Source: Saccharopolyspora erythraea
GTDB lineage: Bacteria; Actinomycetota; Actinomycetes; Mycobacteriales; Pseudonocardiaceae
Assembly (NCBI RefSeq): GCF_018141105.1
Contig: NZ_CP054839.1
Span: 1,922,001 to 1,986,000, forward strand
Direction: 5' to 3'
DNA length: 64,000 nt
The position numbers and the translations under genes were made by a program. The first letter of the stretch is position 1. Every line of letters begins with the position of its first letter. This document shows positions 25,509 to 34,248 of this stretch, one piece after another. The notes below the pieces were generated by a model that was not told where the DNA came from, made no database searches, and worked only from the letters and a program-made list of their open reading frames with translations.

Positions 25509-26438
25509 ATGACCGAGCAGCACTCCGGCTTCGAGGACCGCTCCGACGAGCTGGTCCGCACCCAGGACTTCGAGACCCCGCACCCCATCGAGCTCGACAT
25601 CAGCAACAACGCGGGCTCGATCCGCATCGAGCTGGCCGAGACGCCGGTGACCCACGTCGAGGTCCGCCACGACCCGTCGTCGGCCGGGCCGGACTGGCGC
25701 AGCGGACTGTCCGGGCTGCTGAACTGGGTCAGCGAGCAGTTCGGCGAGAGCGGGCTGCGTCCCGGCGGCGACGGGCCGCGCGAGCCGCTCGCCGAGGCGG
25801 TGCACCAGACCCGCATCGACCTGACCGGAAGCAGGCTCGCGGTGCGCGGACCGGCCGCGGCCCCGCTGCGGGGGATCCCGCTTGCGATCAGGATCACCGC
25901 ACCACTGGAGTCGCAGATCGGCGTGCACACCTCGGGTCAGGTATCGGTCAGCGGCAAGGCCGGCCGGGTGCAGATCCAGGCGGCCTCCGGGGACGTGAGC
26001 GTCGACGAGTCCAGCGGCAGCGCGACCGTGCGCACCAGCGCGGGACCGCTCAAGCTCGGGTCGGTGCTCGGAGGCGTGCAGGCCCGCAGCGGCAGCGGCG
26101 ACGTCGAGATCGCCTCGATCGACTCGCCGTCCTCGGTGGTCACCGGCAGCGGCAACGTCTGGATCGGCGCGGTGCACGACGACGTGCTGGTCCGCTCCGG
26201 CAGCGGTGACCTCACCGTCGCCGACGCGACGCGGGGCCAGGTGGAGCTGATCAGCGGGTCCGGGCAGTTGCAGGTCGCGGTGCGCCGCGGCGTCGGCGCC
26301 GAGGTGGACCTGACGTCGTCGACCGGCAGCGCGACCAGCGACCTGGCGGTGTCGGACGAACCGCCCGCCGAGGAGCCGCCGCTGCGCGTGTTCGGCCGCA
26401 CCGGCACCGGGGACGCTTTGATCATGTCGGGGATCTGA
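25509..26438 (+). CDS. DUF4097 beta-helix-like protein
   Basis: This 309-residue protein is built of short repeating strands with Ser-Gly-Ser-Gly turns: ASGDVSVDESSGSATV, RSGSGDVEI, TGSGNVWIGAV, RSGSGDLTV, ISGSGQLQVAV. That is the DUF4097 right-handed beta-helix pattern. There is no signal peptide or membrane helix, so it appears cytoplasmic. GAAGGGGGG precedes the ATG. It forms a pair with the RHH regulator upstream. The role is unknown; pairing with anti-sigma or RHH regulators is common for the family. Confidence 0.75.
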   Translation: MTEQHSGFEDRSDELVRTQDFETPHPIELDISNNAGSIRIELAETPVTHVEVRHDPSSAGPDWRSGLSGLLNWVSEQFGESGLRPGGDGPREPLAEAVHQTRIDLTGSRLAVRGPAAAPLRGIPLAIRITAPLESQIGVHTSGQVSVSGKAGRVQIQAASGDVSVDESSGSATVRTSAGPLKLGSVLGGVQARSGSGDVEIASIDSPSSVVTGSGNVWIGAVHDDVLVRSGSGDLTVADATRGQVELISGSGQLQVAVRRGVGAEVDLTSSTGSATSDLAVSDEPPAEEPPLRVFGRTGTGDALIMSGI

Positions 26439-26557
26439 CGCCGGGCGGGGCAGGCGCCCCGGCGGCGGGCCGCCCCGCCGCGGGAGCGGTGGGGCGGGCG
26501 GAGCCGCCGGGCACGGCGGCGGGCTTTGCACGGCGGCGGGCTTTGGGGGCGGGGGGG

Positions 26558-26850
26558 GTTTCGAGGCACGCACCCTGCGCGCGCGGGGCACTTTGGGAGC
26601 GGGGGCGCGTGAGTTTTCGACGCACCCGCCTTGCGCACGCGGGGCACTTTGAGAGCGGGGGCGCGTGAGTTTTCGACGCACCCGCCTTGCGCACGCGGGG
26701 CACTTTGAGAGCGGGGCCGCGTGAGTTTTCGACGCACCCACCTTGCGCACGCGGGTCACCTTGAGAGCGGGGCCGCGTGAGTTTTCGACGCACCCACCTT
26801 GCGCACGCGGGTCACCTTGAGAACGGGGCCGCGTGAGTTTTCGACGGACT
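26558..26850. repeat. 56-bp tandem repeat array, about five copies
   Basis: Units start at 26558 (degenerate), 26614, 26670, 26726, 26782 and 26838 (partial), exactly 56 bases apart. The core reads GTGAGTTTTCGACGCACCC followed by a CTTGCGCACGCGGG segment. Neighbouring units differ at only a few positions, and changes are shared by adjacent copies (GGCACTTT changing to GTCACCTT), the mark of stepwise expansion. There are no unique spacers, so it is not a CRISPR. Confidence 0.9.
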
Positions 26851-26968
26851 CACCCTGGCTTTGCGGCTTGCGGTGAGTGGGTGGTTTCTGGGGCGCTCGC
26901 CGCCCCCAGACCCCCGGCAGGTCTCCGGGATGAGCGGGTTTTCGGGGGATGCTGCGGTGGGGTGGGTG

Positions 26969-27036
26969 GTGGTTCTCATCCCATCGACCTCCACGAGGGC
27001 TAAGGGCTGGCGCCAGGTCGACGGGATGAGAACCAC
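26969..27036. repeat. 22-bp inverted repeat with 24-base loop
   Basis: The left arm (26969-26990, GTGGTTCTCATCCC plus ATCGACCT) and right arm (27015-27036) are complementary at 21 of 22 positions. It could be a terminator for either convergent gene, or the ends of a tiny mobile element. There is no flanking target duplication that I can see. Confidence 0.8.
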
Positions 27037-27095
27037 GGCACCGTTCCTTCGGGGGCACTGCCCCTGTGGGTGTGGTGCCCCTGTGAGGGTTGTCG

Positions 27096-28313
27096 TCAGT
27101 CGTTGCCGCGGGTAGCGGTGCGCAGGGCGGTGGCCAGGTCGCCGCGCTCCCCCACGGCCACCCCGCCCAGCCCGAGCCAGGCCGCCATGTCACCCAGCGC
27201 GCCGGCGAGTTCCGGCACCACCGCCGCGAGGTCGGCGCCCGGTTCGGCGAACGCGCCGGGCACTCGCAGCACCCCGGCCGCTCGGTCGGCCTTCAGGTCG
27301 ACGCGGGCGACGAGCTTCCCGTCCAGCAGGAACGGGAACACGTAGTAGCCGTACTGGCGCTTGGGTTCCGGCACGTAGATCTCGATGCGGTAGCGGAAGC
27401 CGAACAGGCGCTCGGTGCGCGAGCGCTCCCAGATCAGCGGGTCGAACGGGCACAGCAGCGCTCGCCCGGTCACCTTGCGCGGCACGCGCGCCCCGGCGTG
27501 GCGGTAGGCGGGCTGGCGCCAGCCGTGCACGGTCACCGGCTCCAGCAGGCCGTCCTCGACCAGCTCGGCGACGGCCTGCTTGGACTGGGCGGGGCTGAGC
27601 CGGTAGTAGTCGCGCAGATCGGCCTCGGTGCCCACCCCGAGCGCCTGTGCGGAGCGCTCCACCAGGCCGCGGACCGCGACGTCGTCCTCGGGGTCGGCGG
27701 CGAGCACGTCGGCGGGCAGCACCCGCTCCGGCAGGTCGTAGAGGCGTTCGAAACCTCGCCGAGCCCCGGTGGTCAGCTCCCCCATCGCGAACAGCAGCTC
27801 GCAGGCGTGCTTGGTGTCGGTGCGGTTCCACCAGGGGCCGGTGCCCTGCTTCTGCCCGCCGCCGAGCTCGCGCTCCAGCGCGCCGGCGCCGATCGGGCCG
27901 AGGTCCTTGACCGCCGCGAGCACGTCGTCGACCAGTTGCGGCGCGCGCTCGAGCAGCGTGCGGAACTTGCGCCGCCAGGCGCCGCCGTACTCGCGCATCC
28001 GCCAGCGCAGCAGCGGCCAGTCCTCGACGGGGATCAGCGACGCCTCGTGCGCCCAGTACTCCACGAGCAGCCGGGGGCGCCGCGAGCGGTGCGACCAGGC
28101 GGCGTCGTCGACCAGGTCCGCGGGGTAGGCGCCGAGCCTGCTGTAGACCGGCATGTAGTGCGCGCGGACCGCGACGTTGACCGAGTCGAGCTGGAGCAGC
28201 TTGGTCCGGCCCAGCGCGCGTTGCAGGTGCCTGCGGTTGACCTCCCCGGCCGGCCGCGGATCGGCGAAGCCCTGCGCCGCCAGCGCGGTGCGCCGCGCGG
28301 TCTCGATGCTCAT
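27096..28313 (-). CDS. Winged-helix DNA glycosylase of the YcaQ/AlkZ family
   Basis: This 405-residue protein has the family layout: an N-terminal segment (LQLDSVNVAVRAHYMPVYSRLG), YWAHEASLIPVEDWPLLRWRM (the family's AHxxSLxP-type region) and tandem winged helices. It also has the C-terminal CPFDPLIWERSRTERLFGF block. YcaQ and AlkZ unhook interstrand DNA crosslinks and are often tied to antibiotic resistance in actinomycetes. The ATG at 28313 is chosen because homology begins there. It is divergent from the GNAT gene at 28409. Confidence 0.85.
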   Translation of the reverse strand: MSIETARRTALAAQGFADPRPAGEVNRRHLQRALGRTKLLQLDSVNVAVRAHYMPVYSRLGAYPADLVDDAAWSHRSRRPRLLVEYWAHEASLIPVEDWPLLRWRMREYGGAWRRKFRTLLERAPQLVDDVLAAVKDLGPIGAGALERELGGGQKQGTGPWWNRTDTKHACELLFAMGELTTGARRGFERLYDLPERVLPADVLAADPEDDVAVRGLVERSAQALGVGTEADLRDYYRLSPAQSKQAVAELVEDGLLEPVTVHGWRQPAYRHAGARVPRKVTGRALLCPFDPLIWERSRTERLFGFRYRIEIYVPEPKRQYGYYVFPFLLDGKLVARVDLKADRAAGVLRVPGAFAEPGADLAAVVPELAGALGDMAAWLGLGGVAVGERGDLATALRTATRGND

Positions 28314-28408
28314 GGTCTGCACTCGCCAGATCGTGCCAGCACCCACCGACACCGACCGACACCCGGCCGCTCCTACGAGTGAATGTGCGGACACGTTAGG
28401 TTCACCGC

Positions 28409-28972
28409 ATGGCCGAAGCCGACGTGCGAGTCGCCGGACCCGACGACGCCGCCGAGATCGCGAGGATCCAGCTGACGACCTGGCGCACCGCCTACGCCGA
28501 CGTGCTCCCGGAAGACGTGCTGGCCGGACTGGACCCCGCCGAGACCGAGTCGCAGTGGCGCCACGCGCTGACCGGGGGCCCGGCATCGGTGCTGGTCGCC
28601 ATCGAGGGCCAGTGGCTGGTGGGGTTCTGCGCCGCCGGGTTCGCCCCGACGACCGAGACCGCCGCCGCCGACGGCACCGAACCGCCCGACGCGGCCACGG
28701 TGGCGCTGGTCAGCACGCTGCTGGTGGAGCCGAGGTGGGGCAGGCGCGGCCACGGCGGGCGGCTGCTGGGCGCGATGGCGCAGCGCCTGAGCGCCGAGGG
28801 CGCCACCCGCGGCATCACCTGGGTCCCCGAGGCGGACCAGGCTTCGACCGGCTTCTACGCGAGTGTGGGGTGGCAGCCGGACGGTACAGTGCGGACACTC
28901 GATGCGGGTGGCCGTCCCCTCCGCGAGCTGAGGTTGTCCGGCTCGCTCGACCTGCGCTTCGAGCGGAGTTGA
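28409..28972 (+). CDS. GNAT family N-acetyltransferase
   Basis: This 187-residue acetyltransferase begins ADVRVAGPDDAAEIARIQL and has the acetyl-CoA loop VEPRWGRRGHGGRLLGAM and EADQASTGFYASVGW near the end, all standard GNAT motifs. TAGGTT (28397-28402) lies six bases before the ATG, so translation is probably leaderless. The substrate is unknown. Confidence 0.85.
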   Translation: MAEADVRVAGPDDAAEIARIQLTTWRTAYADVLPEDVLAGLDPAETESQWRHALTGGPASVLVAIEGQWLVGFCAAGFAPTTETAAADGTEPPDAATVALVSTLLVEPRWGRRGHGGRLLGAMAQRLSAEGATRGITWVPEADQASTGFYASVGWQPDGTVRTLDAGGRPLRELRLSGSLDLRFERS

Positions 28973-29051
28973 CGAGGTCGCGACTCGGCCTCGAGGCGTG
29001 GAGGCAGGTTGTTGGCCTCCCGCCGATGCCTTCTTCCGAGTTGGGGGAAAC

Positions 29052-29540
29052 TTGCTGGCAGTGATCGGTCTGCTCTCGACGACCTTCGGGGTCGCGGTGG
29101 CCTCCGCGCTGATGCCGCTGATCAGCGTCGAGCTGTTCGTGATCGGTCTGGTGCTCAAGGGGCCGGAGGTGCCGTGGTGGGCCCTGGCGCTGGTCATCGC
29201 GGTCGGGCAGGTCGCGGGCAAGATGCTGTACTACTACGCCGCGCGCGGGGTCGTGCGGCTGCCCGCGTTCCTGCGGCGGCGGACCGAGGCCAAGACCAAG
29301 GGCCGCTGGAGCGCGTGGATCGACCGGTTCCGCGAGACCTGCCGCAAGCGCCCGCTGTGGACCGGCGGGGTGCTGCTGGTGAGCGCCATCGCGAGCCTGC
29401 CGCCGTTCGCGGCGATCGTCTTCGTGGCGGGCTGGGCGAAGGTGCCGCTGACGACTTTCCTGGTCACTGGGTTCGTCGGTCGTTTCCTGCGGTTCGGGGT
29501 GCTGGCGGTCGCGCCGGGCGCCCTCGTCGCCTGGATATAG
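29052..29540 (+). CDS. Small multi-pass membrane protein, DedA/VTT-like
   Basis: A 162-residue protein with about four hydrophobic segments (for example LALVIAVGQVAGKMLYYYAARG and GGVLLVSAIASLPPFAAIVFVAGW). The Gly/Pro-containing re-entrant look is that of the VTT/DedA family. TTG 29052 is preceded by GGGGGAAAC; GTG 29061 and GTG 28998 are alternatives, so the N-terminus is uncertain. It follows the GNAT gene by about 80 bases and may share its transcript. Confidence 0.65.
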   Translation: MLAVIGLLSTTFGVAVASALMPLISVELFVIGLVLKGPEVPWWALALVIAVGQVAGKMLYYYAARGVVRLPAFLRRRTEAKTKGRWSAWIDRFRETCRKRPLWTGGVLLVSAIASLPPFAAIVFVAGWAKVPLTTFLVTGFVGRFLRFGVLAVAPGALVAWI

Positions 29541-29588
29541 CGCCGCGAAGCCCTGGATCCGGCCCCGGGTAGCGGCGCCCTGGCGGCG

Positions 29589-29616
29589 ACTGCTCCCGCG
29601 GCGCTGCGGGAGCAGT
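29589..29616. terminator. Bidirectional terminator
   Basis: ACTGCTCCCGC and GCGGGAGCAGT form an 11-bp perfect stem with a 6-base loop between two convergent genes. Confidence 0.75.
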
Positions 29617-29623
29617 GCGCACG

Positions 29624-30058
29624 TCAGAACAGCCGGCCGGGCACGCCCTGCACGGAGTCGATGACGCCGAGGACCGGCACGCCAGCGGGCGCGAAGGTCC
29701 ACTTGTTGTGCAGGCCGCTGGTGTCGGGCTCGTCGACGATGGCCGGGCCGTCGGGGGCGGCGGTCTGCGCCTGGTCCTGCGCCGGGGCGGCCACGCCGCC
29801 CGGTACGACGCCACCCGGCACGACGCCAGGGACCACCCCCGGCAGCTCGCCCGGGACCGCGCCCGCCGGGATCGCGTCGAAGACCGGGCGCAGCGCCTGG
29901 GCAGGCAGCTCCGCGGTCGGTCCCAGCACCGCGCCCGCGTCGACCCCGGGCAGCAGCCAGACCGGCGTGGTCTCCGCCTGCGCCACGCCGCCGCTCAGGC
30001 ACGTCAGCGCGACACCGGCAGCGGTACCGGCGAGCAGCCGTGCGATCGGTTTCCTCAT
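29624..30058 (-). CDS. Small secreted Pro/Val/Gly-rich protein
   Basis: A 144-residue protein with a signal peptide (residues 1-28, ending GGVAQA) and a mature part of low complexity containing PGVVPGVVPGGVVPGG. No domain is recognised. GGAGGTG precedes the ATG at 30058. It is the last gene of a possible three-gene group with the membrane protein and propeller protein upstream. Confidence 0.7.
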   Translation of the reverse strand: MRKPIARLLAGTAAGVALTCLSGGVAQAETTPVWLLPGVDAGAVLGPTAELPAQALRPVFDAIPAGAVPGELPGVVPGVVPGGVVPGGVAAPAQDQAQTAAPDGPAIVDEPDTSGLHNKWTFAPAGVPVLGVIDSVQGVPGRLF

Positions 30059-30131
30059 CTCGTGCACCTCCTCAGTTCCCCCGCCGAGCGGCGGAAGTCA
30101 GCATCCACAACAGAGATGTCCGGCTCCTGGA

Positions 30132-31835
30132 TCAGGGCGTGAGCGGGGCGGAGACCGCGACCACCGTGCCCTCGGGGTTCCACGTCCCGGCCGCGGTACC
30201 GCCGTGGTCCATGCCGGGCATGCTCATCTTCATCACGTCGACCTGGGCGGCGGCGTAGATCGTCACCGGCCCCCGCACGGCCATCCCGCGCGCGGCCAGC
30301 CACGAACCGAACCCGGCCACCGAGGGCGGCTCTCCGCCGAAGGCGCCGGCGAGGGTGAGGCCATAGGCCAGCGAGCGCTGGTCACGCGGGTCGAAGCGCA
30401 GCGGCACCGACGAGCTGGCCGCCGAGTTGAGGACCGGTCCGTGCAGCAGCCACGGAGCCAGGTGGACGCCCCACACGTACTGGTGGCCCAGAGTCAGCCG
30501 GTCGACCGCGCGCTCCCAGCCGGAGACCACGACGAGCGCGCCTTCGGGCTGCGGCACCGGGCTCACCGCGACACCGCGCTCGGCCGCGGCGGCGCGGACC
30601 ACGTCGGCGGCCTGCCGGGAGCGCGGGGAGTCGTCGGCTTCGAGGGTGACCGCCGGTGTCCCGTTGGCCGCCAGGGCACCGACCAGGCGGCGCAGCGCGT
30701 CGGCGTCGTCGGGGGTGAGCGCGTCGGCGGGGCAGGCGGCCAGCGGGGTCCGCGCGCCCGCGACCAGGCCGCCGAGCGCGGCGCCGGCGCACTCGGGCCC
30801 GTCGGGACCGGTCGCACCCGCGAGTGCGGGCGCGGTCGCGTCCCCGGTGTCGACCTCGACGCTGTCGGTGGCATCGCCGCGGCGGATGACGACGTCGCTG
30901 CGCCCCACGGGCAGGTCGACGGTGGCCCACGTGCCGTGGCCGCCCGGCCGTGCCATGGCGGGCATCACGTTCTCGCCCACCTCGACCGAGATGCCCTTGC
31001 CCGCGCTTTCCGGGAAGTGCACCAGGTTGGGGCCCGGTCGCTGCGGGGTGATCAGCACCGGCAGCTTCTGCCCCTCGACCTCGGCGTGCACGAGCCGCGG
31101 GACACCCGGGACCGCGAGCTCGTGCGGTCGCGGGATCGCGGGCAGCGCACCCCACAGCAGGAAGGCCGCGGCGACGCCTGCCGCCCCGAACCGGTAGATC
31201 CGTCGCGGATCGCGGCGCAGCCGACCGGCCAGACCGAGTACGACCACAGTGGACAGTGCGATCAGCAGCAGCGCGACGCCGTGGCCGCTGCTGTGGAGCC
31301 GCCGGTCGAGCAGACCGGAGAGGAGCAGTTGCCCGACCGCAGCCGCGGTGAGTGCGATCGCGGCGGTCAGCGCGATCGGGCCGAGGCGAAGCCCCGGCTT
31401 CAGCCGTCCCGCGTGCACCGCGAAGCCGAACCAGGCGACGGCGACGGCGGTGTAGGTGGTGTCCACGAGGAACTGGAACGAGGAGTGCCCGGACGCCGTC
31501 TCGGCGACGAGCAGCGCGGCCGCGGCGAAGCCCGCGTAGGCGGCTGCCGTCGGCCGGCTCAGCAGGGCGGGTACGGCCAGCACCAGCACCGCGTGCCCGA
31601 CCGCGAAGGCCGGGCTCACACCCAGCGCGGGGATCGATATCAGACCGGCCAGCGCGGCCAGCCCGCCCGAGGACCAAGAGACCCACCGGGCCGGTGCCTC
31701 GGTCACCGGCCGCAGCAGACCGGTTCCCGCGACCAGGGCGGTGCCCGACAGCAGCACCAGTCTCAGCACCAGGGCGAGCGCGTCCACATCGGACGCGGTC
31801 GCGTGCATGCCATGCGCATCCATCGCCAGACTCAC
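30132..31835 (-). CDS. CopD-like multi-pass membrane protein with extracytoplasmic C-terminal domain
   Basis: In this 567-residue protein, residues 1 to about 235 form seven or eight hydrophobic helices with scattered His (HGMHA, GHSSF, HSSGHG), reminiscent of CopD/YcnJ membrane domains. The remainder is soluble, with Cys pairs and a C-terminal MKMSMPGMDHGG, a Met/His cluster typical of copper sites. A role in metal, probably copper, handling is an inference from these residues. The gene lies 100 bases downstream of the propeller gene and 73 upstream of the small secreted protein. Confidence 0.6.
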   Translation of the reverse strand: MSLAMDAHGMHATASDVDALALVLRLVLLSGTALVAGTGLLRPVTEAPARWVSWSSGGLAALAGLISIPALGVSPAFAVGHAVLVLAVPALLSRPTAAAYAGFAAAALLVAETASGHSSFQFLVDTTYTAVAVAWFGFAVHAGRLKPGLRLGPIALTAAIALTAAAVGQLLLSGLLDRRLHSSGHGVALLLIALSTVVVLGLAGRLRRDPRRIYRFGAAGVAAAFLLWGALPAIPRPHELAVPGVPRLVHAEVEGQKLPVLITPQRPGPNLVHFPESAGKGISVEVGENVMPAMARPGGHGTWATVDLPVGRSDVVIRRGDATDSVEVDTGDATAPALAGATGPDGPECAGAALGGLVAGARTPLAACPADALTPDDADALRRLVGALAANGTPAVTLEADDSPRSRQAADVVRAAAAERGVAVSPVPQPEGALVVVSGWERAVDRLTLGHQYVWGVHLAPWLLHGPVLNSAASSSVPLRFDPRDQRSLAYGLTLAGAFGGEPPSVAGFGSWLAARGMAVRGPVTIYAAAQVDVMKMSMPGMDHGGTAAGTWNPEGTVVAVSAPLTP

Positions 31836-31935
31836 ATTTCCGGGGAGGTGGTTTCGGGGGGTCGCCGGAGCGGACCGGCGGGGCGCGGCACCGGGTTCCG
31901 CGCCGTGCAGCGGGATGCCCCGCCCCGCCGGTGGT

Positions 31936-33819
31936 TCACTTGACGTCCTGGTCAGCGACCACGAACAGCTCCGAGTGCGGCTTGGCGTTGCCGAAGTCGC
32001 CGTGCGGCCACGACCGCCGGTTGAAGTTGACCCCGACCTCGCCGGTCACCTCGTCCCGGAAGGCGTCGTCCACCGAAACCGAACCGTCCCCGCCCAGGTT
32101 CACCATGTTGACCTTGTGGTCACCGTCGAGGCCGGAACGCGCGACGAAGTAGTTCGACACCGCGAGCCGGCCCGGCCTGCTGGTCTCCTGGTAGAGCCCG
32201 TCCGGGCCGATCCTGAAGTTGTCGTAGGCACCCCAGTGCGGGCCGGCACCCGGCTGACCCGGGTTGATCGGCGTCGCACCGGCCAGCGTCGGGCAGTCCT
32301 CGCCGCCACCGCGCTGCGCCTTCTCCAGCGTGTCGATCGAGCACTTGAAGCCGGTGCCCGCTGCCACCAGCTTGGAGATGTCGAGCGTGTAGACCCCGCC
32401 GGTGGTGCCGGGGTCGTCCGGCCCGAGCGTGCCCGGCTGGCGGCCGACGATCGCCCGGTACAGGAAGCGGTCGTCCGGGCTGGTCTGGATCCAGCCGCCG
32501 TTGGAGCTGCCGCCGTTGCTGTCGTTGGCCGGGTCGATCGCCTTGTTCGCAGCCCCGTCGTCGAAGACCTCGACCCAGTGCGGCTCGGCCGCGGTGATGT
32601 CGGGGGTGTAGAACACCGCACCGCCCTGCATGGTCTGCGCGAACGCGCCCTTGTGACCGGGCAGGTTGGTCACCGTGGTCTCCATGACCGCCCGGCTCTC
32701 CGCGTGCAGCGGGTCCTCGGGATCGGCACGCGGGCCGTCCGGCAGGTACGAGACCGCCTTGAGCCTGGGGTGGTTGCGGTCGGAGATGTCCCAGGTCCGC
32801 ACCGTCGGCCGCCGCAGGTACGGCGACGGCTGCTTCACCGGGTCCAGGATGATGTTCCTCGGCTCGGCGTAGTCGCTGGTGACCAGCGTGTCCAGGTCCT
32901 CGCGGGCCTGGATGCCGTGCGGGTTGGCGCAGGTCGGCGTGCCCAGCCGCGGCAGGTTGGCGCAAAGCTTCTCGTTGTCCCCGCCCGGGGTCGCCGCGGG
33001 GGACTGCGAGAGCACCTTGGCGTTCGGGTCGAACCGCACGACCTCACCGGGGCTGCCCGCGAAGCCGTTGCCGACGTGCACCGAACCGTCGTCGTAGCGG
33101 AACGGGCCCGGTGCGACGGGACCGCCCATGTAGGTCGCGTAGGCCGTGCCGTCCTTCAGCGTCCAGTACGCGTCCGGGACCGACCCGCCCAGCGTCTGCG
33201 ACGGCAGGCTGATGCCCTTGAGCTTGAGGTTCGGCAGCGCCGACACGTCGAACGCGTAGGTCGCGGCCCCGAACAGGGCACCGGCGAAGATCGTGTCGCC
33301 CTTGTGCCACACGTACTGCATGTGGTGCGGCTCGTTCTCCACCAGCGGCCCCACGGTCGCGGTGTTGACCACCTGGCCGTAGGTGCTGGACCCCTTGGTC
33401 GCGTCGATGACGGCCAGGAAGTCCGGACCCGGTAGCGCGTCGACGGTTTTGTCCAGCCCGCCGCCGAGCGAACCGGGCAGGTTCTTGACGTCCTTGACCG
33501 CGGTGTCGGCGATGTTCTCGTCACCGGCCCAGACCAGCAGCCACTCCTTGCGCTGCCCGGAGGCGTTCGACAGCGCACGGCCGACGACGTGGTTGGTGAC
33601 CGAGTACTCCTTGCCGTCGGCGCCCTGGACGCGGTGGGTGGAGACCTGCACGCCCGCGTAGGCGTCGCTCGACGCGACGGGCAGCGTGACCGCCCCGAGC
33701 GCCACCAGCACCGCGATCACCGCCCGCCGACGTCCGAGTGCGGCGCGGTGACGGGGCTTGTCGGCTTCCGGCGCGAAACGCCGCGCCCCCGGCCATCTTC
33801 TTCGCGTTCTTGTTCTCAT
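31936..33819 (-). CDS. Secreted beta-propeller-like protein, weakly SBP56-like
   Basis: A 627-residue protein with an arginine-rich leader and hydrophobic segment (RRRAVIAVLVALGAVTLPVA) as an export signal. A repetitive beta-rich body follows, with HHMQYVWHKGD, TWDISDRNHPRLKAV, YTLDISKL and a final NFNRRSWPHGDFGNAKPHSE. The repeats and the last motif recall selenium-binding-protein-56/methanethiol oxidase propellers, but the match is weak. AGGAG precedes the ATG at 33819. It is first in a group with the CopD-like protein, so a joint metal-related function in the envelope is possible. Confidence 0.6.
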   Translation of the reverse strand: MRTRTRRRWPGARRFAPEADKPRHRAALGRRRAVIAVLVALGAVTLPVASSDAYAGVQVSTHRVQGADGKEYSVTNHVVGRALSNASGQRKEWLLVWAGDENIADTAVKDVKNLPGSLGGGLDKTVDALPGPDFLAVIDATKGSSTYGQVVNTATVGPLVENEPHHMQYVWHKGDTIFAGALFGAATYAFDVSALPNLKLKGISLPSQTLGGSVPDAYWTLKDGTAYATYMGGPVAPGPFRYDDGSVHVGNGFAGSPGEVVRFDPNAKVLSQSPAATPGGDNEKLCANLPRLGTPTCANPHGIQAREDLDTLVTSDYAEPRNIILDPVKQPSPYLRRPTVRTWDISDRNHPRLKAVSYLPDGPRADPEDPLHAESRAVMETTVTNLPGHKGAFAQTMQGGAVFYTPDITAAEPHWVEVFDDGAANKAIDPANDSNGGSSNGGWIQTSPDDRFLYRAIVGRQPGTLGPDDPGTTGGVYTLDISKLVAAGTGFKCSIDTLEKAQRGGGEDCPTLAGATPINPGQPGAGPHWGAYDNFRIGPDGLYQETSRPGRLAVSNYFVARSGLDGDHKVNMVNLGGDGSVSVDDAFRDEVTGEVGVNFNRRSWPHGDFGNAKPHSELFVVADQDVK

Positions 33820-34248
33820 CAGCACTCCTGAACGTGCCGGCACGCCGGCGCCGACAACAAAAGGACGAACGGAAACAACGAAAGACGTCGAACGGCAGCC
33901 GCGAAATGCGCGCACGGCGAATCCCGGAAAACCGAATCAACGCGAAACCGGACGCGCCGAATCCAGCGGAACGCGACCCGGTGGGATAAAGGACGCCGAC
34001 TGCGTCCCCGGTGACGAGGGAGAAGAACCCTTCAGGCGCTACACAGCGCGCTGGCCTGGTGCCGCAGATCCACGTGGATTCTGGCGACCAGGGCGAAGAA
34101 CCTCGGCATGCGCACGATCATGCGCGGCGGGTGATCACCATGTCAAACCCGGACCATTGAATGGGAAACCGGATGCCGATCGCGTCCCACAATCCGCGAT
34201 CGGCATCCGGTCACCTGAAAAGCGGTTCCCCGGCTGCTCCGGCCGGGC
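33820..34248. other. 429-base gap, promoter region plus terminator hairpin
   Basis: No credible gene. The left part is relatively A-rich (33840-33960), consistent with the promoter and leader of the propeller gene. The right part holds the perfect hairpin listed separately. Confidence 0.5.
34169..34210 (-). terminator. Terminator hairpin ending the dapB operon
   Basis: CCGGATGCCGATCGCG and CGCGATCGGCATCCGG form a perfect 16-bp stem with a 10-base loop, about 40 bases past the stop of the gene at 34249. Confidence 0.85.

Larger units (their letters stand above)
26439..27095. other. 657-base non-coding block rich in repeats
   Basis: No gene with a ribosome site or domain is visible. From left to right it holds a G-rich stretch (26440-26557), five 56-bp tandem repeats, a GC-rich spacer, and a 22-bp inverted repeat. 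Then comes a GGGGCAC...GTGCCCC hairpin candidate just past the stop of the glycosylase gene. It separates the convergent DUF4097 and ycaQ-like genes. Confidence 0.6.

Noticed and set aside
26558-26850. Possible CRISPR array
   Set aside because: Units are contiguous 56-bp repeats with no unique spacers and no cas genes nearby.
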